Positions 57,289 to 64,000 of a stretch of DNA of 64,000 nucleotides are shown here, one piece after another. The notes under the pieces are model-generated. The model was given only the letters and a program-made list of their open reading frames with translations, was not told the origin of the DNA and searched no databases. Within the stretch, counting starts at the first letter, position 1, and every line of letters begins with the position of its first letter. Where the stretch lies: positions 186,001-250,000 of the forward strand of contig NZ_JABFTT010000001.1 of NCBI RefSeq assembly GCF_021404465.1. The letters run 5' to 3'. The stretch is from Billgrantia zhangzhouensis. Lineage in GTDB: Bacteria; Pseudomonadota; Gammaproteobacteria; Pseudomonadales; Halomonadaceae. The translations under genes and the position numbers were made by a program.

Positions 57289-60200
57289 TCAGGATACCTC
57301 CAGGTTGGCGCTCTCCCGTACTTGTAGTGTCAGGTCCTCGAAGGTGTGGTAATAGGCCAATCCATCGAAGGACGACGGCCCACCCCCCGCCTCGCTCACC
57401 ACCTCGGCATTCAAGGCATCCTCCATCGCCTCTCCCTGGATCGTCAGGCTATCGTCGGAGTCACTGAGCTCGATGGTCTCGATGTCGCCCAGAGCGAACA
57501 CGTCACCCTGCTCATCCTCGCTCGCCAACGCCATCTCGACATCGCCCGACAAAGCCAGTAGCCCCACCTCGCCGCCATCCGGTTCGAGCAGCAGAGCTGC
57601 ACTTTCGACATCCTCCACCCCGGCACCGGAAGGACGCACGAAGAGCGTCAGTTGCGCCTCTTCGACAGTGCCATCAGGGTACGCCAGCCGATACGTGAAG
57701 CTCTCGCTCAGCGGCTCGGTGAAGTGTCCCAGATCGCTGTTCGGCACGTAGACATAGCTACCATCCGCGCTCACGGTGAGTTCACCGTACTGCCCCGAGA
57801 GAGTCGCCCCGCCGGCCGTATCCAGGAACTCGTCGCCATCGAGGGATACCGAAAGCGTGAAGTCGTCCCCACGCAGGACATCGTTCTCCAGCAGGTTCCC
57901 GACCGCTTCGCTGGTGCCGGCAAGCTCGAACTGATCCAGCAAGGTCACGGTGGAACGGAAGCCGGCACTGACACTGCCCAGAGCGCTGGCCAAGCCGGTA
58001 TCGACCTCCATTCTGATTCGGTAGTCGCCTTCGGCAAGGTCGGTCAGCACGAATTCGCCATCCCCGCCGATACCCAGCAGACCGATCAAGCGTTCGCTAC
58101 TCAACGTTTGATAGTTCTGCCAGCTACCGTTTTCGTCCCGGACCTCGACGAAAAGAGTCATACCACCGCCGAGGCTCAGCAGGTCGCCGCCGTTGACCGT
58201 CAGGACCACATCCTGGGTGGTGCCCGCCTCGACCTGCAGAATCTCGCTTACCAGATTATTGCCTGGAGCAGGAACCACAACGCCGCCTATTCCCAGCAGC
58301 CAGCCGTAATTCACGGCCTCCTCCACCTCGCTGCCCGTCAGCGTGGCATGCTCGAACTGCACGTCGGCGAAGGCGATATCTCCCGCCGCGCCCTGGCCGT
58401 CGATATGGATGATCAACTCGGCCGTGGCAGTACCGATACCATCGGAGACGGTATAGGTGAAGCGCTCCTCCTGGCCCAACCCAGCACGCGCGCCGGTGGC
58501 GCTGTAGGTGTAACCGCCATCCTCGTGGATCGTCAGCACACCGTAGAGGCCAACAAGCGTCACCCCCGCGGCACCGCTGCCCAGCACCGTCACGCTCTCT
58601 CCTTCGCTGTTGGCGACTTCGGTCACGACGCTGCCCCGGGGCAGCTCATCCTCGACGTTGCCTTCGCCTTCACCGGTGATGACATTGCCACTGACCGCCG
58701 TGTCCCCCTCGAAGCGATATTCGGTCAAGGTGGCCTCGACGGTGGTGGACTGCAGCAAAGTCAGCGTATTGCTGACCAACGCCACCGCCACCGCATCGAT
58801 CACGTCGTCCAGCAGGCCGGTGAGACCCAGCGCGCCCAGGGTATCGGTGAGTACATCCACCAAGCCGCCCACACCCGTGCCGTTCAGGGTGTTGAGGGCC
58901 AGCTCCAGGACACCGCGCACGGGACCGCCCAAGCCACCCAACGCATCGCTGACCGCATCGAGTATCAGTTCCTGATTGTCCGGCCCCAGGATGACGCCGC
59001 TTTCTCCCAGCTCATCCAGCGACATGCCGGTCAGGAGGTCGGCTATGGCGCTCTGGTCGTTGCGCACCACCACGGTATAGTCACCCGGCGCCAGGCCAGG
59101 GACCGTGACGGCCAGCGTATCGTCGCCGATCAACCCAAGCAGCCCGATACCCGCCACATCGCCAATCAGAGGGCTATCCGGCGTGGTGGCGGCGAACACC
59201 CGGTTGCCCGAGGCATCAAGGATCTCGATGAGGTAGCCATCCGCCACCGCCGCCAGGGCCGTCTGGTTGACCTGAAGCATGACCTCGCCGGTATAGCCTT
59301 CCGCAACGCTCAGCGGCATGCCGACGATCCCGCCCGATCCACCCTCGAGCAACCCCAGTACCTGAACGTTCCCCTCGACCTCGGGCGAATGGACCACCGC
59401 CGCCTGGGTCCCCATATCCAAGGTGACGGTGTCATCGGCGGGATTGAGTTCCGGCAGGGGCGTTCCCTGGATCTCGATGGACAGCGTGGCTTCAGCCGTA
59501 TTGCTGCCATCGGACACGGTATAGGTGAACACCTCCACTTCACCCACGGATGCGCGATCTCCGTATGCCGCATAGTGATAGCTGCCATCGGCGAATAGCG
59601 TCAGCACACCATGAAGCCCGGCCAGTTCCACACTCCCCTCGGCGGGCACATCAACGCTTTCGCCCGCGCTGTTGGTCACTTGCGCGACCACGCTACCGGG
59701 AACGAGCTGGTCCTCTCCAGCGCCATCCGCATCCCCGGTAATGACGTTGCCCTCCACGGGCTGGTTCGTATCGAAGCTGTACTCGGTCAAGCGAGTGGTG
59801 ATATCGGTGAATTGGAGCAATGTCAGCGTATTGCTGAGCAGGGCTTCCGCTACGGCATCGAGTACCTCATCCACTGCAGCGGACATGCCCAGCGCATCCA
59901 AGCCACTGGTCAGGATACCCACCAGTTCCCCGGCTCCCAATGTCGTGGTGGTATCGAGCACCGGTTCCAGAATCCCCGTGACGATCGGCCCCAAAACGGG
60001 GCCCAGCGCCCCCTCGATGGCACCCAGTACCAAGTCCTGGTTGTCGGGTCCGAGCACCACCCCGGCCTCGCCCAGTTCCTCCAGAGTGAGCCCATCCACG
60101 AGCTGCTCCAGCGCGCTCTCGCCATTACGCACCACCACACTGTACTCACCGGCGGGCAGCCCCGTGACAGTGGCGGTAAGCGTGTCGTCGCCCAGCAGGC

Positions 60201-62370
60201 CAAGCACCTCCAATCCCGCCACGTCGCCGACCAGCGAATTTTCCGTTGCCGCCGCATAGACGAGACGGCCTTCCGCATCATAGATTTCCAGGATGAAGGC
60301 ATCGGCCACCGCCACGAGAGCGGTCTGCTGGATCTCGATGACAACGTCGCCGGCATGGTCTTCACTCACGTTCAGCGCCATACCGGTGATATCGCCCTCT
60401 CCCCCCTCGAGCAATCCCAATACCTGAACGTTCTCCTCGGTTTGAGGCGGATGAACGACCACCGTAGGCTCGCCCATGTCCAGCACGGCATTATCATCCG
60501 CGGCGCTCAAGTCGACGATCGCTACCTCACCCAACGTGCCCTCGGCGCTGGTAGTGCCCGCCTCATCGGTTTGGCGAACCCGAACCTGTCCGTCGGCGTA
60601 CTCCCCGGCCTCCAGCACAAAGCCATTGCCCTCTCCGACGATCCAGTTTTCACCGCCGTCGAGGGAATACTCCCAGGTTGCTCCCGCCACCAGTCCGCCA
60701 ACCTCGACAGAGCCATCGCTGGTGATGCCATCGCCCTCGATGCCGGTATCATTGGCCAGGGTCAAAGTGGGTGGTAACGGCCCGTCCTCCACCCCTATAC
60801 CGTCCGGGACCGTGCCGGTCACGCTCTCGCTGACGTCGGTGCCGGGACGTGCCGCTTCCACCACGATTTCCTCACCCTCGCTGACCGGCGAATCCAGCTC
60901 GATGGTGAACTGGCCGTCGGCGTCGGCGATACCCGTGCCCAGCACCTCGCCGTCGCGGCTGACCGTGACCTCGCTACCCGGTTCGGCGCTGCCGCTGATC
61001 TCGCTGCCGTCCTCGGCGTAGTCGTCGATGGTGGGTGGTGTCATCGGTCCGATGCCGGCCGGCACGGTGTCGCTCGCACTCTCGCTGACGCCGGTGTCGG
61101 GACGCACCGCTTCCACCACGATTTCCTCACCCTCACTGACCGGCGGGTCCAGCTCGATGGTGAACTGGCCGTCGGCGTCGGCGATACCCGTGCCCAGCAC
61201 CTCGCCGTCGCGGCTGACCGTGACCTCGCTACCCGGCTCGGCGCTGCCGCTGATCTCGCTGCCGTCCTCGGCGTAGTCGTCGATGGTGGGTGGTGTCATC
61301 GGCGCAGGAGACAGAGCATCGCCAGAATATTCGACGACCGTTGGCGGGGAGACATTGCCGTGGGAATCAACGGCAACGACATCGTATTCCACATCGGGCT
61401 CGAGGGCGGGCTCGATGAGGAGTCTCCAGCTTCCATCCTCCTCCACAGACACCTCCCCCAGCACACTGCCATCGCGGGCTCGTACTTCCACGACAGTCCC
61501 AGGCTCGGCGGTACCCGAAAGTTCGGTACCCACCAGGAGCGTAGCCGAATCGTCAAGGACGTTCTCCAGGCTATTCACCGTCGGTGTCTCGGGGGGCGTG
61601 GTATCCCCAACCACGGTGACGGGGTCGGATACATTACCGTCTTCATCGACAGCAACGATGGTGTACTCCTCTCCATCGGACAACGCGGGCTCGACTACCA
61701 GACTCCAGTTGCCTTCCGCATCCGTGTCGACCGAATCCACCAGTGCGCCCTCGGCATCGCGCACTTCCACACTGACGCCAGGCTCGGCGGTGCCGGATAT
61801 CTCGGTGCCGATGGGGTCACCATTGTCATCGAACAGGTTGGTGGCGCTACCAATCTCCGGCTTGTCAACCACTGCATTATCGCTCTCCCCGGGTTCCCGG
61901 GGGCCGGGAGAGGAATCCCCGGAGCTACTGGAACCGGCGGCGATGGCCACGCCAGCAATCGCGCCACCCAGCAACAACGCGCCCGGCAGGAAGCCTGCCT
62001 CTTCTTGCGCGGCGGTCAGCATTTCGAACCCGGCCAACTCGCCCTGGGGCACGTATTGGGCCATCACCAGGCCATCCGGCCCCGCGGGGGAGAGATCGAG
62101 CCACAAGACACCGTCGTTTTCGTCTACCAGATAGAGTTCGCTGTGGCCCTCGCCCTCATCGATATAAAAATCCACGATCCTGAGCGTGCGGCCGTCCGCC
62201 AGGGTCACGACCAGATCGTCACCCTCCCGTATCAAGGAAGTCACCTCATCGGGATGCAAATTCAATAGAATATTGCTGGGCCGCTCGACAATGAGATCGC
62301 CCATAACTTCCCAGGCAGCGTCGGCGGTTACGTCCTCATTCAATAGGCTGATCTTGACGGTGATGCTCAT
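57289..62370 (-). CDS. BapA-like large surface adhesin secreted by a type I system
   Basis: A 1693-residue, very acidic secreted protein. The N-terminal BapA-type prefix domain (1 to ~100) is followed by a Gly/Ala hydrophobic patch (~128-146) and a Ser/Pro linker. Next come Ig-like domains at ~170-255 and ~258-350 (EISGTAEPG, ELSGTAEPG), two near-identical 85-residue Ig-like repeats (358-442, 443-527), and a related domain to ~620. Two long units beginning DNAVLDMG (~628) and DTVTLDMG (~976) then each end in a VCBS-type domain (FTYTVSDG). The C-terminal region carries a further VCBS-like domain and ends in a hydrophobic, acidic tail suited to type I export. No RTX nonapeptides were seen. It is likely a biofilm adhesin exported by the neighbouring secretion genes. 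Confidence 0.88.
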   Translation of the reverse strand: MSITVKISLLNEDVTADAAWEVMGDLIVERPSNILLNLHPDEVTSLIREGDDLVVTLADGRTLRIVDFYIDEGEGHSELYLVDENDGVLWLDLSPAGPDGLVMAQYVPQGELAGFEMLTAAQEEAGFLPGALLLGGAIAGVAIAAGSSSSGDSSPGPREPGESDNAVVDKPEIGSATNLFDDNGDPIGTEISGTAEPGVSVEVRDAEGALVDSVDTDAEGNWSLVVEPALSDGEEYTIVAVDEDGNVSDPVTVVGDTTPPETPTVNSLENVLDDSATLLVGTELSGTAEPGTVVEVRARDGSVLGEVSVEEDGSWRLLIEPALEPDVEYDVVAVDSHGNVSPPTVVEYSGDALSPAPMTPPTIDDYAEDGSEISGSAEPGSEVTVSRDGEVLGTGIADADGQFTIELDPPVSEGEEIVVEAVRPDTGVSESASDTVPAGIGPMTPPTIDDYAEDGSEISGSAEPGSEVTVSRDGEVLGTGIADADGQFTIELDSPVSEGEEIVVEAARPGTDVSESVTGTVPDGIGVEDGPLPPTLTLANDTGIEGDGITSDGSVEVGGLVAGATWEYSLDGGENWIVGEGNGFVLEAGEYADGQVRVRQTDEAGTTSAEGTLGEVAIVDLSAADDNAVLDMGEPTVVVHPPQTEENVQVLGLLEGGEGDITGMALNVSEDHAGDVVIEIQQTALVAVADAFILEIYDAEGRLVYAAATENSLVGDVAGLEVLGLLGDDTLTATVTGLPAGEYSVVVRNGESALEQLVDGLTLEELGEAGVVLGPDNQDLVLGAIEGALGPVLGPIVTGILEPVLDTTTTLGAGELVGILTSGLDALGMSAAVDEVLDAVAEALLSNTLTLLQFTDITTRLTEYSFDTNQPVEGNVITGDADGAGEDQLVPGSVVAQVTNSAGESVDVPAEGSVELAGLHGVLTLFADGSYHYAAYGDRASVGEVEVFTYTVSDGSNTAEATLSIEIQGTPLPELNPADDTVTLDMGTQAAVVHSPEVEGNVQVLGLLEGGSGGIVGMPLSVAEGYTGEVMLQVNQTALAAVADGYLIEILDASGNRVFAATTPDSPLIGDVAGIGLLGLIGDDTLAVTVPGLAPGDYTVVVRNDQSAIADLLTGMSLDELGESGVILGPDNQELILDAVSDALGGLGGPVRGVLELALNTLNGTGVGGLVDVLTDTLGALGLTGLLDDVIDAVAVALVSNTLTLLQSTTVEATLTEYRFEGDTAVSGNVITGEGEGNVEDELPRGSVVTEVANSEGESVTVLGSGAAGVTLVGLYGVLTIHEDGGYTYSATGARAGLGQEERFTYTVSDGIGTATAELIIHIDGQGAAGDIAFADVQFEHATLTGSEVEEAVNYGWLLGIGGVVVPAPGNNLVSEILQVEAGTTQDVVLTVNGGDLLSLGGGMTLFVEVRDENGSWQNYQTLSSERLIGLLGIGGDGEFVLTDLAEGDYRIRMEVDTGLASALGSVSAGFRSTVTLLDQFELAGTSEAVGNLLENDVLRGDDFTLSVSLDGDEFLDTAGGATLSGQYGELTVSADGSYVYVPNSDLGHFTEPLSESFTYRLAYPDGTVEEAQLTLFVRPSGAGVEDVESAALLLEPDGGEVGLLALSGDVEMALASEDEQGDVFALGDIETIELSDSDDSLTIQGEAMEDALNAEVVSEAGGGPSSFDGLAYYHTFEDLTLQVRESANLEVS
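60790..61299 (-). repeat. Tandem 255-bp repeat within the adhesin gene
   Basis: Two adjacent units, 61045-61299 and 60790-61044, each encode an 85-residue Ig-like domain beginning MTPPTIDDYAEDGSEISGSA. They differ at only a few positions, indicating recent duplication or gene conversion. Confidence 0.9.
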
Positions 62371-62600
62371 GGTAAGCCTCCTTGTTCACATTGCGCAGCA
62401 AGTTTCCCTCGCGCCATGCCTGGCCCGACAACGAGAAACTTCAATTTATATCCAATGAGATGAAAATCGGTCTGAGTTCCCCCCTGGCACTCATAACCCG
62501 GAATGAACGCTCCATGCACACCGCATGAACCACCTCATGCTTATCCGCAAATATGCGGGCTCCCACAGCATGGCCGGTTACATCCATAGAATGTCCGGAG
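62077..62600. repeat. Repeat D, right copy: adhesin prefix-domain coding region plus promoter region
   Basis: Counterpart of 56396-57019. Bases 62371-62600 upstream of the adhesin ATG are the likely adhesin promoter region and match the sequence upstream of the stand-alone prefix gene. Confidence 0.85.
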
Positions 62601-62608
62601 CCCTACGC

Positions 62609-63246
62609 TAGGTGTCATTCCGCCCACCCTGTGCGCTTATTTTCATAGCGCAACCTCGTTTATCCTTGTCGTCACTGTATAGCCAATGGAGTTACATCAT
62701 ATGTAGTTGGCGATACAAGCTATTACAAGCTATAGATCACTGGACCAAGGCGAGCAAGTATTAGTAATCGATTACCCTTTACGAGTGCTCAGTCGGTCGG
62801 CTTCTAGTACTGAGGTATGGAATTCGTGGTGTTGGCGCGATGGTCGCTGTGCAGCTACGCCGCCTTGCGTCTCAGGCCGTACTCCGGCGCCTTGGTAGCG
62901 GCCGCTCCGTTCGGCACATCCTCCTTAAGGCCTTGTCGCCGTGCCAGTTGTCAGCCTAGAGGAGCTTGCCTTGATTGCGGCAGCGCACACGACTGTGGCG
63001 TCCGGATACCGTTGAGCTGGCGACCCCGTGTCGCTTTACATGAACGATACCGGCGATGCCGCCCTTTAACCCAGTAGAAATTTTAAGTGACAAAAACAAA
63101 CAAAAATTTACTTAATTAAAAAGTGATGCCGCCATTGACTGTCTGCAAAGCTAAAGAGAAAGAATCTGAGCAAGATGCGATACAGACGCGCTAAGCGATC
63201 GGCTTGAATAGGCACTCAGCAGTGTCTGTTTGCCCGTTTGGACATT
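62609..63246. pseudogene. Decayed copy of the island's left flank, including an hlyD 3' remnant
   Basis: Bases 62609-62782 correspond to 51046-51220, and 63090-63246 correspond to 51340-51500. The last ~65 bases resemble the end of the hlyD-like gene but with stops and indels. Between them (62783-63089) is sequence with no match on the left and no recognisable gene. No credible gene lies in this stretch. Confidence 0.65.
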
Positions 63247-63249
63247 CGT

Positions 63250-63367
63250 GCCAAGCCTCATCGGCTGATTCTCAACGTGAGAGGTAAGGGCTACCTTCTG
63301 GCGGCGGAAGTCACGTTACGCAACCGGGCTTGAGCATCCTTCGTCAGGTTCCTTGTAGCGCGCCCTG
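63250..63367. repeat. 118-bp direct repeat, right copy, with a response-regulator 3' remnant
   Basis: Counterpart of 50516-50633. On the plus strand bases 63250-63333 encode the last 27 residues of the response regulator (RLILNVRGKGYLLAAEV... to TGA). On the minus strand it contains the 3' end of the HD-GYP gene. Confidence 0.9.
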
Positions 63368-63999
63368 ATACGCTGGATATCCTCCAGGCTGGCCAGAAAC
63401 ACCTCGATGACCTTGGGATCGAAGTGCCGGCCGGATTGCTCCCGCATGAAGGCGACGGCCTGGTCAACGCTCCAGGCCGGCTTGTAGGGACGTGCCGAGG
63501 TCAAGGCATCGAACACGTCGGCCACCGCGGCGATCCGCGCTGACTGTGGGATGTCGTTGCCGGCCCGCCCCTGAGGATAGCCGCTGCCGTCCCATTTCTC
63601 ATGGTGGTTCAGTGCGATTTCCCGTGCCAGGTTGAGCAGGGGAAAATCGTCGTCCCCTAGCAGTTCGGCGCCGATCTCGACATGACGCTGCATGATCCGC
63701 CGCTCTTCGTCGTCGAGCTTTCCCGGCTTGAGCAGGATGGCGTCGGGAATGCCGATCTTGCCGATATCGTGCATCGGACTGGCATGCAGCATCAGTTCGA
63801 CGTCGGCCGGCGCCCAGCCCAGCCGCTCGGCGAGCAGCGCGGCGATGTGGCTCATGCGGATGACGTGTTGGCCGGTCTCGTTGTCCCGGTATTCGGCGGC
63901 ACGCCCCAAACGCTGGATGATCTGCAGACGGGTGGCGACGATTTCTTCCGTACGCAATCGAACCATTTCCTCGAGCACGATGTTCTGTTCGTAGGTCAT
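63316..63999 (-). CDS. HD-GYP domain protein, probable c-di-GMP phosphodiesterase (5' partial)
   Basis: A class II c-di-GMP phosphodiesterase of the RpfG type. The window holds 227 residues, and the frame is open to the edge. The leading EEMVRLRTEEIVATRLQIIQRLG is the usual helical linker after a receiver or sensor domain, so the N-terminal domain lies beyond the window and the terminal Met is probably internal. Catalytic motifs are NETGQHVIRMSH, the HD motif SPMHDIGKIGIPD, H-x-E-x-GYP in NHHEKWDGSGYPQG, and VADVFDALTSARPYK. It lies just beyond the adhesin island and probably controls biofilm behaviour, together with the response regulator it once adjoined. Confidence 0.92.
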   Translation of the reverse strand: MTYEQNIVLEEMVRLRTEEIVATRLQIIQRLGRAAEYRDNETGQHVIRMSHIAALLAERLGWAPADVELMLHASPMHDIGKIGIPDAILLKPGKLDDEERRIMQRHVEIGAELLGDDDFPLLNLAREIALNHHEKWDGSGYPQGRAGNDIPQSARIAAVADVFDALTSARPYKPAWSVDQAVAFMREQSGRHFDPKVIEVFLASLEDIQRIRARYKEPDEGCSSPVA

Positions 64000-64000
64000 G

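Noticed and set aside
57652-59598. Long plus-strand open frame (648 codons) opposite the adhesin
   Set aside because: It mirrors the adhesin's codon pattern, resembles nothing and has no ribosome site.
62817-63077. Possible 86-residue gene or transposase remnant at the right edge of the island
   Set aside because: Neither strand gives a recognisable transposase or other domain; left as unexplained sequence.

Overview
This window looks like the chromosome of a GC-rich gammaproteobacterium. The backbone gene order (glmU-glmS; uvrD; pstSCAB-phoU; phoBR; ubiA-ubiC; rubredoxin reductase; HU; recG-oxyR; spoT-rpoZ-gmk) follows the Pseudomonas/Halomonas neighbourhood. Protein-level features (acidic proteins, TRAP binding protein, NSS transporter) suggest Halomonadaceae; the genus is an inference, not something read directly. 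No rRNA, tRNA or CRISPR array was recognised.

Layout. 1-13.6 kb: end of glmU, glmS, a YdgA-like protein, PAP2 phosphatase, DUF72 protein, NSS transporter, hexR, uvrD, an orphan TRAP binding protein and a YciA-type thioesterase. Small palindromic MITE-like elements lie between several of these genes. 13.9-22.0 kb: a complete phosphate-starvation module (pstS, pstC, pstA, pstB, phoU, then cysZ, with convergent phoBR) and two clear Pho boxes, one between pstS and pstC and one before phoB. 22.0-25.7 kb: ubiA, ubiC, a divergent rubredoxin reductase, HU and an SCP2-like protein. 25.7-31.7 kb: a LysR regulator convergent with a five-gene operon of two membrane proteins (one DUF3100-like), an M20 amidohydrolase, a beta-hydroxyacid dehydrogenase and an aldehyde dehydrogenase; this looks like an uncharacterised uptake and degradation pathway. 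31.9-38.1 kb: yccS, recG, oxyR and an NAD-dependent epimerase-like gene.

38.1-40.8 kb is an accessory insert with a PcfJ-like protein and a convergent PD-(D/E)XK nuclease. It is flanked by 57-bp direct repeats that duplicate a terminator. Backbone resumes with pagL, thpR, ridA, spoT, rpoZ and gmk (40.8-45.6 kb). From 45.6 kb the sequence is patchier: a sigma-28-type promoter, a decayed chemoreceptor gene, an intact chemoreceptor and mscS.

49.9-64 kb holds a response-regulator gene and an HD-GYP gene whose 3' ends were once convergent and overlapping. They are now separated by a roughly 12.6-kb adhesin/type I secretion island: a BapA-type adhesin of 1693 residues, TolC-, ABC- and HlyD-type secretion genes, and a free-standing copy of the adhesin's N-terminal 'prefix' domain. 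The island is bounded by a 118-bp direct repeat made of the two 3' ends, and its right flank carries decayed copies of its left flank. This island and the nuclease insert are the most notable parts of the window.
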